From Methanobrevibacter sp. (GTDB lineage Archaea > Methanobacteriota > Methanobacteria > Methanobacteriales > Methanobacteriaceae): a DNA stretch of 64,000 bases. This document shows positions 7,895-17,345 of the stretch, piece by piece. The translations under genes were made by a program, and so were the position numbers. The stretch lies in NCBI GenBank assembly GCA_022775905.1, contig JALFJX010000027.1, positions 38,654 through 102,653 of the forward strand. The letters are read 5' to 3'. The notes below the pieces were generated by a model that did no database searches, had not been told where the DNA came from, and worked only from the letters and a program-made list of their open reading frames with translations. Numbering within the stretch: position 1 is the stretch's first letter; the number at the start of each line of letters is the position of its first letter.

Positions 7895-9280
7895 ATGAAA
7901 ATAGAATTCGAAACATATGTTATATTCATATCATTTATAACTTCATTCTTTGCAGTGTTTTTATCAAATGGTGTGGTAATAGGTGTTCCAGCAATAGCAC
8001 AGGACTTTGCTATGAATAATGTTATTCAAAACTGGGTACCTACAATATTTTTCCTTGTTGTAGCAGTGTTTACTGTTCCAGCAGGACAAATTTCAGGAAA
8101 ATTCGGTGTTAAGAAATCATTACTTGCAGGAATAATAGTATTTTTATTAGGTTCCATAGGTGCATGTATTGCATTTTCAACCGAATCATTTTTAGTATTC
8201 AGAATTATCCAAGGTGCAGGTGTTGCATTCCTAAATGTATCTGCAATGGCAATGGTAGTTCATGCAGTTAAACCACAAAACAGAGGAAAAGCTTTAGGTT
8301 TTACAGTAACTGGAGTTTATCTTGCAACTTCACTTTCACCAGTCATCTGTGGATTTTTAGTTCATAATCTAGGATGGAGATCAATGTTTTACTTTGTGAT
8401 TCCATTTTTAGTATTATGTATCATATTATTAATCTTAAAAATCCCTCAAGAGTGGACAACATATCAAGATGACACAATCGATAAAGTTGGATCTATTGTA
8501 TATGCCATTGGAATTTTATCATTCATTTACGGATTCACTACTTTAATCACAACAACTGGTAAATTATTAACCGTTGCTGGAATTATTTTACTTTCAATAT
8601 TTGGAGTATATGAGTTAAGGCAAAAATCCCCAGTTTTCAATATGAATCTGTTTAGAAACAAAAAATTCACATCATCCAACATTGCAGCATTATGCAGTTA
8701 CCTTGCAATAATGGTTGTTACCACAATCCTAAACTACCACTTCCAGTACGTAAGAGGATGGGATGCACAAATGTCTGGCATGATATTAATTATCACACCA
8801 ATTATCATGGCAATAATGGCACCTAATGCTGGAAAACTATCCGATAAGATACATCCACAGAAATTAGCTGCAATTGGAATTGGAATTGCTGCTGTTGCAC
8901 TTGCAATATTGACATTCCTAACTGGAGACACACCTCTTTACATCGTAGTATTAGCTATGGTATTGCAGGGTATTGGTATGGGACTCTTCTCATCTCCAAA
9001 CATGAATGCAATTATGAGTTCAGTTCCACCAAAAGATGCGCCAACTGCATCTGCATCACAGGCAACCATGAGAACAATTGGTCAAACAATGAGTTTAGGT
9101 TTATTAACACTTATATTCGCTTGGGTGATGGGTAGTTTAGAACTCGCTCCACAATATGCAACAATGATTGTGCAAGCATCTCAAATCATCTGTGGAATTT
9201 GTACAGTAGCTTGTGTTTTATCAATATTCGCATCACTTGTTGGAATTAAATCAAGTGATAAATTCAATACAGACAGATAA
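7895..9280 (+). CDS. MFS drug:H+ antiporter (DHA2-like)
   Basis: A 461-residue major facilitator transporter with about 13-14 hydrophobic segments, fitting the 14-TM DHA2 group. It shows a loop motif resembling MFS motif A (GQISGKFGVKKSLLAG after TM2) and the antiporter-type signature in TM5 (GVYLATSLSPVICGFL). GAGGAG lies 9 bases before the ATG. It forms an operon with the MarR regulator and likely exports toxic compounds from the cytoplasm with proton exchange. The substrate is unknown. Confidence 0.9.
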   Translation: MKIEFETYVIFISFITSFFAVFLSNGVVIGVPAIAQDFAMNNVIQNWVPTIFFLVVAVFTVPAGQISGKFGVKKSLLAGIIVFLLGSIGACIAFSTESFLVFRIIQGAGVAFLNVSAMAMVVHAVKPQNRGKALGFTVTGVYLATSLSPVICGFLVHNLGWRSMFYFVIPFLVLCIILLILKIPQEWTTYQDDTIDKVGSIVYAIGILSFIYGFTTLITTTGKLLTVAGIILLSIFGVYELRQKSPVFNMNLFRNKKFTSSNIAALCSYLAIMVVTTILNYHFQYVRGWDAQMSGMILIITPIIMAIMAPNAGKLSDKIHPQKLAAIGIGIAAVALAILTFLTGDTPLYIVVLAMVLQGIGMGLFSSPNMNAIMSSVPPKDAPTASASQATMRTIGQTMSLGLLTLIFAWVMGSLELAPQYATMIVQASQIICGICTVACVLSIFASLVGIKSSDKFNTDR

Positions 9281-9376
9281 AATTGATGGAGATTTTTCTA
9301 TCAATTCTTTACTTTTTTTTAACATTAATTTTCAAATATCATAAAAGACATATACTATTTTTAGAGTTGAATTAAT

Positions 9377-9943
9377 ATGGAAATTACAGCTGAGGAAATG
9401 AAAAAAACAATACAAAAAATATATGATAAACTAGATAAAGTATCTCCAGTTGATTTTGACTGCGGAAAGTTATGTGGTGAAGTATGTTGTGTTTATGATG
9501 AAGAAGACTATCGAAATGAAGATTTAGCATTATATCTATTACCTGGTGAAGAGTTGATGTATGAGGATAGTGATAGCTATGAGTTATATTATATTGATTC
9601 ATCCGAAATAAAATACCCTCATTCCTGGAAAGGACAAATATATCTAGTTAAATGTATCAATCCACCAAGATGCGACCGAAGCATCAGACCTATTCAATGT
9701 AGAACATTTCCTTTAATCCCGCACATCAATAAAAAAGGAGAATTCCATTTGATATTTGATGAAAGCGAATTTCCATACAAATGCCCAATTGTCCATGACC
9801 ACATAAAGTTAAACGATGATTTTATTAAAACAACTTATGAAATATGGTCTATGTTAATTTCCAATCCATTAGTCTATGATTTGGTGGATATGGACTCCAG
9901 AATGAGAGACAATAGAAAAACAGATTATGAAATAGTAATTTAA
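9377..9943 (+). CDS. YkgJ-family cysteine cluster protein
   Basis: A 188-residue protein with the zinc- or iron-binding cysteine pattern of the YkgJ/UPF0153 group: DCGKLCGEVCCVYDEED near residues 28-42, then KCINPPRCDRSIRPIQCRTFP around residues 93-113. The second cysteine cluster with CRTFPL is typical of the family. Biochemical function is not established. It ends exactly next to the convergent ung gene (stop codons at 9941-9943 and 9944-9946). Confidence 0.82.
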   Translation: MEITAEEMKKTIQKIYDKLDKVSPVDFDCGKLCGEVCCVYDEEDYRNEDLALYLLPGEELMYEDSDSYELYYIDSSEIKYPHSWKGQIYLVKCINPPRCDRSIRPIQCRTFPLIPHINKKGEFHLIFDESEFPYKCPIVHDHIKLNDDFIKTTYEIWSMLISNPLVYDLVDMDSRMRDNRKTDYEIVI

Positions 9944-10627
9944 CTATTTAAAATCAAAAAGATCATTTTGGAGTTGCCAATTTATTTCACCAACACCATT
10001 TTCTTTTAAAAATTCGTTTGCCAATCTAAAATGATTAGATCCTAAAAATCCCCTTCGTGCTGAAAACGGTGAAGGATGGGATGTAATCAAAACCAAATGA
10101 TTAGGGTTTGTAATCAATTCCTTTTTCTTTTCTGCCTGTTTTCCCCAAAGCAAGAATACAATTGATTGTTTTTGGTTATTTAATATTTTAATTACATTAT
10201 CAGTGAAAGTCTGCCATCCGCATTTGCTGTGGGAATTTGCATTGCCTTTCTCAACTGTCAACACAGTATTTAGTAGAAATACACCCTGTTTTGCCCATTT
10301 CTCCAAGCAGCCAGAATCAGGAATCGGATAATCATATTCATCATAGATTTCCTTGAAAATGTTTTTTAGAGATCTTGGAATTGGTCTGCCACCAAGTGTT
10401 GAAAATGCAAGACCATGAGCCTGGCCTTCCTCATGGTACGGATCCTGACCTAAAATAACTACCTTAACATTATTTAGAGGAGTTAACTTGAATGCATTAA
10501 ATATGTCTTCATAAGGAGGATAGACTGTTTTTGATTCATATTGCTCTTCAATAAATTCCATAATCTTTAAAAAATAGTCCTTTTCAAATTCATCCTTTAA
10601 AGCCAAATCCCAATCATTACCAATCAT
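9944..10627 (-). CDS. ung: Uracil-DNA glycosylase, family 1
   Basis: A 227-residue family 1 uracil-DNA glycosylase. It has the catalytic water-activating GQDPYH (residues 60-65) and the uracil-binding HPSPFSARRGFLGSNHF near residue 190, close to the family consensus HPSPLSAxRGF. It removes uracil from DNA after cytosine deamination and starts base-excision repair. Length is normal. Family 1 enzymes are mainly bacterial, eukaryotic and viral, and many archaea use families 4 or 5 instead, so this gene may have been acquired from bacteria. Confidence 0.96.
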   Translation of the reverse strand: MIGNDWDLALKDEFEKDYFLKIMEFIEEQYESKTVYPPYEDIFNAFKLTPLNNVKVVILGQDPYHEEGQAHGLAFSTLGGRPIPRSLKNIFKEIYDEYDYPIPDSGCLEKWAKQGVFLLNTVLTVEKGNANSHSKCGWQTFTDNVIKILNNQKQSIVFLLWGKQAEKKKELITNPNHLVLITSHPSPFSARRGFLGSNHFRLANEFLKENGVGEINWQLQNDLFDFK

Positions 10628-10653
10628 AAAATATAATTTGTAGTTAATTCATT

Positions 10654-11733
10654 TTAACTTTTACCGGAAAATCTATTTAGATATGGAATCTTATCTAAAA
10701 TCCACAATATCACTAAAGATATCACTATAACAATTATAACCAGAAGAGGTATTGATATCAGGAAATTTTGGTCTAAAAAGAATTTAGTGTAATTTATTTT
10801 TAAATGGTAAATTATAAGATAATGGCATAAATATAATCCAAAACTGTAGTTACTAAACACAGTTATTGCATTTCCTACATTATTACTTTCAATATTTGTT
10901 AAAAATTTTGTTTTAGACAAATACTTGAAAAATATGAATATATTTACAGATAAAGCTAAAATCAATAGATTAAAATATCCTTTATAAACAAAATGATTGC
11001 TTGAAGTTGATTGAGGAACTACAAATCCAAATATATAATAGGAATATAAAATTATTGATACAACTAATGTAACTGCAATAATAATTTTTGAATCTATTTT
11101 TCTTCCAACATAATCATTATTGGCAATGAAATATCCAATTACAATATATGATATAAAAGATACAAAATATACCAATCTAGAAAAATATGGATTAAATAAA
11201 CCAAATTCAGAAATCAATATATAAATTAAAGATAAGCCTGTTAAAATTTTAATGAAAATACTGTCAAAATTCTCTTTTCTTTCATTTCCAAACTTAATCA
11301 CTTTATTTATTGCAAATATTCCCAAATAACATATTATTATCATCCATATGAACCAAAATGTTACTCCAAGAGTTCCTGATGTTCCCAATAATATATCAAT
11401 TGAACTTTTTATATTGAATCCATGCCAGATATAAACTGATGCATATGCAACATAAACTAAAACCCAAAATAGAAATGGAATTAATAATCTTGACAATCTC
11501 TTTTTGAAAAATTTAATTAAAGAATCATCCCGATTCAACAGTAATGCTCCGCTAAGCATGACAAAAATAGGTATTGAAAAATCCCTTAAGCAATCAAAAA
11601 AAGCAGTAACTGGAAAATACGAACTGTTAACACCAGTTATTAAAAAGAAGATAGCTGCATGACAAAATACTATCCCAATTATTGCAATTGCCCTTAATAC
11701 ATCAAAATAAAAAATTCGTTTAGATTTATTCAT
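10654..11733 (-). CDS. Membrane acyltransferase, acyltransferase-3 family
   Basis: A 359-residue membrane protein with about ten hydrophobic segments. The start RIFYFDVLRAIAIIGIVFCHA holds the acyltransferase-3 signature (an R-A-x-A-I core followed by an in-membrane histidine), then a TM segment with MLSGALLLNRDD and a later LCHYLIIYHL. Such proteins transfer acetyl or similar groups onto cell-surface carbohydrates. Here the target could be a surface polysaccharide or glycoprotein, which cannot be told from sequence. It lies in a run of same-strand genes with ung downstream. Confidence 0.85.
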   Translation of the reverse strand: MNKSKRIFYFDVLRAIAIIGIVFCHAAIFFLITGVNSSYFPVTAFFDCLRDFSIPIFVMLSGALLLNRDDSLIKFFKKRLSRLLIPFLFWVLVYVAYASVYIWHGFNIKSSIDILLGTSGTLGVTFWFIWMIIICYLGIFAINKVIKFGNERKENFDSIFIKILTGLSLIYILISEFGLFNPYFSRLVYFVSFISYIVIGYFIANNDYVGRKIDSKIIIAVTLVVSIILYSYYIFGFVVPQSTSSNHFVYKGYFNLLILALSVNIFIFFKYLSKTKFLTNIESNNVGNAITVFSNYSFGLYLCHYLIIYHLKINYTKFFLDQNFLISIPLLVIIVIVISLVILWILDKIPYLNRFSGKS

Positions 11734-11745
11734 AAAAACTCAAAG

Positions 11746-12216
11746 CTATTTTTCACGTACGAATTTACCACTCATATGCTCAATTTCAAGTTCAAAAACT
11801 TCAGTTTTATTTAGGAATTTGTTAACTTCTTCAATTGTATAATCATGAGTTGGAAAGAACTTATCCCCAAGATCAGTCAGTTTTTCCTTTTTCTCATCAA
11901 TATCAGTTAAGATCCTGATTTTACCAAAAACAATTACACTTTTAAATGTGTACCACCAGTTTCCATCTTCCATAACACCTTCATCAATTACACAATAAGA
12001 AACCTTAGGGTAATTTTCTATTGCATCCTTCTTATGGCCTTTTTGAGCTCCATGAAAGTAAATTTTACCATCAACATATACATGATCCATTGGAACTGCA
12101 TAGGGATAATCATTATCCCCAAGCAATGCCAATACTCCACGAGGCTCATTGGTTAATATTTCAACACATTCATCTTGTGAAAGTTGCTGTTTTACCCTTC
12201 TCATTTGTCTAAACAT
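11746..12216 (-). CDS. NimA-like pyridoxamine-5'-phosphate-oxidase-family flavoprotein
   Basis: A 156-residue PPOX-fold protein of the NimA-like group: RRVKQQLSQDECVEILTNEP, then RGVLALLGDNDYPYAVPMDHVYVDG (flavin-binding barrel strands), IYFHGAQKGHKKDAIENYPKVSYCV, and WWYTFKSVIVFGKI. NimA proteins bind FMN and can reduce nitroimidazoles. In methanogens the natural cofactor may be FMN or F420. This relationship suggests redox detoxification, but no substrate is shown. Intact and of normal length. Confidence 0.85.
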   Translation of the reverse strand: MFRQMRRVKQQLSQDECVEILTNEPRGVLALLGDNDYPYAVPMDHVYVDGKIYFHGAQKGHKKDAIENYPKVSYCVIDEGVMEDGNWWYTFKSVIVFGKIRILTDIDEKKEKLTDLGDKFFPTHDYTIEEVNKFLNKTEVFELEIEHMSGKFVREK

Positions 12217-12261
12217 ATTTATAATCTTTAAAACAAGTGATAAATAAAGTTTTATTATAAC

Positions 12262-13058
12262 TTATTTATTGTCTTTTTCATCAATATATTCTTTTAATTC
12301 ATCAAATTTATGATTAAAATGCCTTATTAAGATACCTGCAGTCAATGTAGCTGTACCCACACCAGACAACACATAACCACTCCAAACCAATAGTAAACTA
12401 TCAAGTTTACCTATTGCAGTATTTCCCAAAACAGTGTAACCATTACTTGTAAAAGCATTAGAAGCCATCACAAGAGCATCCAACAAGCTAACTCCTTCAG
12501 ATATTGAAGTAATAATTAAACTGAAAACAATAATTGCAAATAACAATAATATAGTTACTCCCAATCCATGTGAAGTTGTATACTCCTGGAAATTATCATA
12601 ACTTAATTTAGCCAAATAAATGAATATTGGCAAGTGAATAAAATTGACTAAATCTATCAATGTAGCTCCAAAAATCAAATAGGACAAAGAACCGAAAGGA
12701 ATTATTAAAAATAGAAGTATTTTATTTTTCCATGTTGATTTATCAAGAGTTAAACAGAAATATAATGATAATATACAATCAAAAACTGAGAAATAAATTA
12801 AATTGCTATTATAATAAACAATTGAATAAAGAACATTTATGAAACATGCTGCAAGCAATATCAAGTAGAATATTTGTCTTAATGAATGAACTTCATCTTC
12901 AGGAATATAACTCTTCAAATCAAAATGCTTACTGTCCTTTATACTTGAATATACTTTACCAACAATGATATAACCTATATAAAAACAAATATATCAATAA
13001 CAAACTCAAGTAAAGATATTGTCATAAAATTTAATCCCATTAATTGAACTGATGCCAT
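12262..13058 (-). pseudogene. Ion-channel-like membrane protein with N-terminal frameshift
   Basis: The main frame (start at 12918) gives 218 residues with about six hydrophobic segments. The last pair flanks SLLDALVMASNAFTSNGYTV and VGTATLTAGILIRHF, the layout of a pore-helix, filter and inner helix in two-TM potassium-channel-type modules. The filter-like TSNGYT is atypical compared with TVGYG. Upstream, another frame reads MASVQLMGLNFMTISLLEF and then VIDIFVF. At a five-T run near 12981 one inserted base would join it to YIGYIIVGKVYSSIKDSKHF and on into the main frame. So the intact gene starts at about 13058 and is broken by one base, either decay or a sequencing error. Function as a channel is inferred. 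Confidence 0.6.
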
Positions 13059-13115
13059 AAAATCACTATTAAAATCAATACCATCATTTATATTTATAAA
13101 GTAATTTAAATTTAA

Positions 13116-13562
13116 CTAATTATTTTCATATAAAAATTCATAATGGTCAATACCATCTTCCAGATAAACTTCAGAAACTCGTTTAAATCCCAAATTTTGA
13201 TAAAAATCAATCAAATAAGCCTGACCGGATAATCTAATTTTTGACTTGTTTAAATCATTTACAATAAAATTTATGGCTTTTTTCATCATTTTTAAAGCAA
13301 TGCCTTGACCCCTATGAGATTCCTTAACTACCAATCTGCCAATAGCCATTTCTTTATATGAAACACCCTCTGGAATTATTCTTAAAACACCAACTATTTC
13401 ATTATTATCCTTAACGATTAAATGATATGCACTTTGGTCCTTATTATCCAAATCCTGATATGGACAATCCTGTTCTACAACAAATATTTCTACTCTCAAT
13501 CTTAAAATTGCATATAACTCCAAAATTGACAGTTCATTGAATTTTTTAATCTCGAATTTCAT
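13116..13562 (-). CDS. ElaA-like GNAT acetyltransferase
   Basis: A 148-residue GNAT protein matching the ElaA group: LSILELYAILRLRVEIFVVEQ followed closely by CPYQDLDNKDQSAYHLIV, the characteristic N-terminal half, then AIGRLVVKESHRGQGIALKMM with the RGxGxA acetyl-CoA loop. ElaA-type acetyltransferases have no firmly defined substrate. Its start overlaps the end of the upstream hydrolase gene by 4 bases, which indicates translational coupling and a two-gene operon. Confidence 0.85.
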   Translation of the reverse strand: MKFEIKKFNELSILELYAILRLRVEIFVVEQDCPYQDLDNKDQSAYHLIVKDNNEIVGVLRIIPEGVSYKEMAIGRLVVKESHRGQGIALKMMKKAINFIVNDLNKSKIRLSGQAYLIDFYQNLGFKRVSEVYLEDGIDHYEFLYENN

Positions 13563-14269
13563 GCTAACACATCATTTATAAATGATATAATTTTATTTGC
13601 AGCCTGATTTTGCTGTAATTCTGGTGAAATTTGAGCTATACCATCACCTGACTGGTTACCATAGTATCCGAATTGAGCATGATTTCCACCATCAATTACA
13701 AATTCAGTGAAATTATTTTTAATCAAATCCTTTGAATCATTGTATTTTTCCATGTTCAATACATTATCATTGGATCCATAAATTGACAATACTGGTTTTT
13801 CAATTTCATTTGTGGGATATGCAGCAAACAATATTAATCCTTCAGTATTGTTTGTACTGTTAACGTATGATGCCGCCATTGATCCACCCAATGAATGACC
13901 TGCTATGAAGTAATGATTATAAGAAGAGTTTTTGATAATTTCATCTGCACTGTTCTGACCTAAAATAGCTAAATTGAATGGCATTTCAACTGCATATGTG
14001 TCAATACCTTTGTTTGATATATTTTTAAGCAATGGTGCATATGAAGTATATTCCACTTTGGCTCCAGGATAAAAAATCAATGCAGAATCATTGCCTGGGC
14101 CATCAAACAATAATCCATTTGATGTTTTCAATACTGAAACATTGCCACTACTGTTTAAACAGTCTGTGGCGGTCTTTTCAGAATGATAATAATCATTTAC
14201 ATAATATATTCCAAACAAAATAATGATTGCAAAAACAAGTAAAAAAGCAATTTTAATTTTTTTATTCAT
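13559..14269 (-). CDS. Membrane-anchored alpha/beta hydrolase
   Basis: A 236-residue protein with one N-terminal hydrophobic segment (residues 6-23) and an alpha/beta hydrolase domain outside the membrane. Catalytic features are the nucleophile elbow FIAGHSLGGSMAASY (Ser near residue 127), a likely acid in LSIYGSNDNVLN, and a C-terminal His in DGGNHAQFGYYG. The GGNHxxFG end resembles the dienelactone hydrolase-like group that includes small esterases. Several NxS/T sites suit an extracellular glycoprotein. Substrate unknown. It is coupled by overlap with the ElaA-like gene. Confidence 0.8.
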   Translation of the reverse strand: MNKKIKIAFLLVFAIIILFGIYYVNDYYHSEKTATDCLNSSGNVSVLKTSNGLLFDGPGNDSALIFYPGAKVEYTSYAPLLKNISNKGIDTYAVEMPFNLAILGQNSADEIIKNSSYNHYFIAGHSLGGSMAASYVNSTNNTEGLILFAAYPTNEIEKPVLSIYGSNDNVLNMEKYNDSKDLIKNNFTEFVIDGGNHAQFGYYGNQSGDGIAQISPELQQNQAANKIISFINDVLA

Positions 14270-14328
14270 GAATATATTTAAAAAAGAAGTAATATTTAAA
14301 AATTAGATGTAGCAGGTTTTAAAACCCA

Positions 14329-15471
14329 CTATTTCAATATGTTTTCATTTGTTGTTTCTATTTTATCAACGACTTTTTGACCTTCATCAGCGAGGTCACT
14401 AAACATCATGATTGTTTCTTTCATTTTAGGAAGTGCTTGTTCCTTATATGTACTTACATCTTCAATAGCTTGAATTGCTTCTGAAAATGATGCTTTTAAA
14501 ACTTCAGGAGAAATCATAGTCTCTGCACTGTGCTTTTGAATTTCCCCTCCTTGTTCCTTAAGCATGTGTGAAGTGGATTCAATGATGTGTTCAGTTGTGG
14601 AGTTGATAATGTTGATTTTATCCATTACAATTTTTTGATCGTATAAAGCACTTGCAACCATTACACCAGTCCTTAATGCTGAAACAGTTACATTTTGTGC
14701 ACGTTTAACACCACGAATCAATTCCTTATTGTTCCTTCTAATTACATTAAGGGATACAATACCTTGTTGATTTACAACAATCATTTGCTGCATGTCCATA
14801 ATTCTTTGTCTGAGAGGGAATAATATTTCTTCACGGACAAATTTGATTTTTTCCTCATCAATTCCGTCAATTTCGGCAGACTGGATTTGTGCTTCAATGG
14901 ATGAATCCATCTGTTTTGCGAGTTCAATATCTGCAAGAAGTTTATTGGTTACTTCCCTTAAATAATTTTCTTCATTTAAAAGAGTGGTATTATCATTTTG
15001 AAGGACTTTACTACTTTTATCAAGTGATTGAACAATATCTGCTATTGCATTTTCTGCTTTTTCATATTTAGCAAAGTATTTTCTGATAGGATTCATTAAA
15101 TTTCCAAGAACTCCTTTTTTGGTGAAATCAAGTTTACCCGGATCCAAGTCTTTTATTTGTCTGTTTAACTCAAGCAAGTTTTCACCAATATTATCAGATT
15201 CCTTTCCACCTTTTGTCAAGTCAACAAATCTGGTAGCCAACATTTCATTATGTGCTGCAGACCTAGACATTTCATTTAAACCAAAGTTATCCAATGGTTT
15301 TAATATTTCTTCTCTTGCATTTGGATTGTTTAAATCAGTATCAAAAATTGCTACTGCATTGCCTTGTGCCTGATTTTTAAGATTAGAATCTTCTAATTTT
15401 TTTTCTTCTTCTTTTAAAGTTGTTTCAACATCTTCTTTGATTTCATCAACATTCAATGAAAATTCTGCCAT
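14329..15471 (-). CDS. TelA-family toxic anion resistance protein
   Basis: A protein of about 380 residues, almost wholly helical, of the TelA/KlaA family. Recognisable parts are VAIFDTDL, a long helical middle with MNPIRKYFAKYEKAENAIADI, the LTDIE-like DIELAKQMDSSIEAQ region, and RQRIMDMQQMIVVNQQGIVS with IRRNNKELIRGVKRAQNVTVSAL split over residues about 230-270. The family was named for tellurite resistance, but its mechanism is unclear and membrane-stress roles are proposed in bacteria. I chose the second ATG (15471) because AGGTGAT lies 3 bases before it. Confidence 0.85.
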   Translation of the reverse strand: MAEFSLNVDEIKEDVETTLKEEEKKLEDSNLKNQAQGNAVAIFDTDLNNPNAREEILKPLDNFGLNEMSRSAAHNEMLATRFVDLTKGGKESDNIGENLLELNRQIKDLDPGKLDFTKKGVLGNLMNPIRKYFAKYEKAENAIADIVQSLDKSSKVLQNDNTTLLNEENYLREVTNKLLADIELAKQMDSSIEAQIQSAEIDGIDEEKIKFVREEILFPLRQRIMDMQQMIVVNQQGIVSLNVIRRNNKELIRGVKRAQNVTVSALRTGVMVASALYDQKIVMDKINIINSTTEHIIESTSHMLKEQGGEIQKHSAETMISPEVLKASFSEAIQAIEDVSTYKEQALPKMKETIMMFSDLADEGQKVVDKIETTNENILK

Positions 15472-15561
15472 CATATCACCTTAATTTTAATATCTGATGA
15501 GTAAATACTTGAATAATAATATTTTTTTTATAATTTTTATATGTATGTATTTAAATTGTTA

Positions 15562-16005
15562 TTATTCATCTGCTTCTTTTTCAAGAAGAATTGTTACTGG
15601 ACCATTATTTAATAAGTCAACTTTCATATATGCTCCGAATTCGCCTGTTTCCACAATAATCTCTTCCGCACATTTTTCTGTGAAATAATCAAACAAACCA
15701 GTTGCAATATCTGGTGATAATGCCTTATGAAAAGAAGGTCTGTTCTTTTTAGTTGAAGCATATAATGTAAATTGAGGAACTAATAATAATTTACCACCAA
15801 TATCTTTAACTGATTTGTTCATGCGACCATTTTCATCCTGAAATATCCTTAATTTCAAAAGTTTTTTTGAAAGATAATCTGCTTCTTTTTCAGTATCATT
15901 TTCTCCAAAACCGACTAAAACCATCAATCCTTCATCAATTTCACCAATAATTTTTTCATCAACTTCAACACTTGCATTTGTAACTCTTTGAACAACTAAC
16001 CTCAT
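15562..16005 (-). CDS. dtd: D-aminoacyl-tRNA deacylase (bacterial/eukaryotic DTD type)
   Basis: A 147-residue DTD1-type deacylase. It starts MRLVVQRVTNASVEVD, carries VPQFTLYAST (position of the SQxTL motif, with Pro in place of Ser) and ends with NNGPVTILLE (NxGPVT, the cross-subunit Gly-Pro motif). It removes D-amino acids and glycine from tRNA in the cytoplasm. Most archaea use the unrelated DTD2, so this gene suggests transfer from bacteria. It directly follows the serine/threonine symporter with no spacer, so they are one transcription unit. Confidence 0.93.
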   Translation of the reverse strand: MRLVVQRVTNASVEVDEKIIGEIDEGLMVLVGFGENDTEKEADYLSKKLLKLRIFQDENGRMNKSVKDIGGKLLLVPQFTLYASTKKNRPSFHKALSPDIATGLFDYFTEKCAEEIIVETGEFGAYMKVDLLNNGPVTILLEKEADE

Positions 16006-17256
16006 TTAATCACCTTTTTTTGCAAATTCTCCTAAGAAATTAACTGGAACTCCTCTTTTCATACGATCATGATACTCAGCAGTTGCGGAGAACAATGCAT
16101 CACCTGCTGAATTTAAAGCAGTTTCACATGAATCCTGTACAACACCAATGATAAATCCAACTGCAACAGCCTGCATTGAAACATCCGCACTAATTCCAAA
16201 CAATGAACATGCCATTGGAATGAGCAATAATGAACCTCCAGCAACTCCTGATGCACCATATGCACCCAATGTTGAGAGAACACATAAAGCAATTGCAATT
16301 GGGAAAGGCACATTTATCCCCATAGTATGACAAACAGCAAGAGTCATGACTGAAATTGTTACAGCTGCACCTTCCATGTTAATTGTTGCACCTAAAGGAA
16401 TAGTAACTGAAAAGAAATCCTCATCAAGTCCCAAACGTTCACATAAATTCATATTAATTGGAATATTGGCTGCAGAACTTCTTGAGAAAAATGCTGTAAT
16501 ACCACTTTCTTTTAAACATGTTAAAACCAATGGATAAGGATTACGTTTTAAAATAATTCCAGAAATCAATGGATCAGTTACAAATGCAACCAACGCAATA
16601 CAGGTTACAAGAAGCAATAATAATTGTCCATATTGAGTGAAAATACCCAAACCACTTTCACTAACAGATTTAAATACTAATCCCATAACCCCAAAAGGAG
16701 CGCATTGAATAATTCCCTGTACAATTTTAGTAATTGCCTTACTGAAATCTGATAAAATATCTTTTGTATTTGAACTTGCAACACTTTTAAGAGCTAATCC
16801 TAATACAACTGACCAAAACAATATTCCTAAATACTGACCTTGAGCAAGCAAATCAATCGGATTTACAAATATACTTGAAATCAAAGTATACATCACTTCA
16901 CCAAGACCTCCAGGTGCTGCTTCAGTACTAGCAGCTGTAAGATGCATAGTAACAGGGAACAAATAGCTAACAGTAACCGCAACAAGAGCAGCTAAAAATG
17001 TACTAAACAAATAAAGTCCAATAACAGTTTTAAATCTAGGCCCTATACCACTTTTTGCATTGGCAATAGCAGATATAACCAAAACAAATACTAAAATAGG
17101 AGCAATAGCCTTAAGAGCATTTACAAATAATTCACCAGGAAAAGCAATTACTGTCCAATCAGGAACAAAAACTCCCAGAATTGCACCAATAATTGCACCA
17201 ATAACAATTTTTAAAATAAGACTTGATTCTGTCCATTTCATAATATACTTTTTCAT
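16006..17256 (-). CDS. sstT: Serine/threonine:Na+ symporter SstT
   Basis: A 416-residue member of the dicarboxylate/amino acid:cation symporter family. Family features are the helical hairpin serine-rich AFFSRSSAANIPIN, the NMEGAAVTIS stretch around the substrate site, and the GASGVAGGSLLLIPMA hairpin followed by VGFIIGVVQDSCETALNSAGD. The whole chain resembles bacterial SstT, which imports serine and threonine with sodium. Eight TM helices and two re-entrant loops fit the family. The stop codon is adjacent to the dtd start, so uptake of serine and D-aminoacyl-tRNA proofreading may be linked. Confidence 0.92.
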   Translation of the reverse strand: MKKYIMKWTESSLILKIVIGAIIGAILGVFVPDWTVIAFPGELFVNALKAIAPILVFVLVISAIANAKSGIGPRFKTVIGLYLFSTFLAALVAVTVSYLFPVTMHLTAASTEAAPGGLGEVMYTLISSIFVNPIDLLAQGQYLGILFWSVVLGLALKSVASSNTKDILSDFSKAITKIVQGIIQCAPFGVMGLVFKSVSESGLGIFTQYGQLLLLLVTCIALVAFVTDPLISGIILKRNPYPLVLTCLKESGITAFFSRSSAANIPINMNLCERLGLDEDFFSVTIPLGATINMEGAAVTISVMTLAVCHTMGINVPFPIAIALCVLSTLGAYGASGVAGGSLLLIPMACSLFGISADVSMQAVAVGFIIGVVQDSCETALNSAGDALFSATAEYHDRMKRGVPVNFLGEFAKKGD

Positions 17257-17345
17257 AAAAATTCCTTCAATAAAAATATAATAAAATAAATATATAGTTT
17301 ATAATAAAAAAATGTTAAGTATAGTTTACAAAAAAGAAAAAAAGA

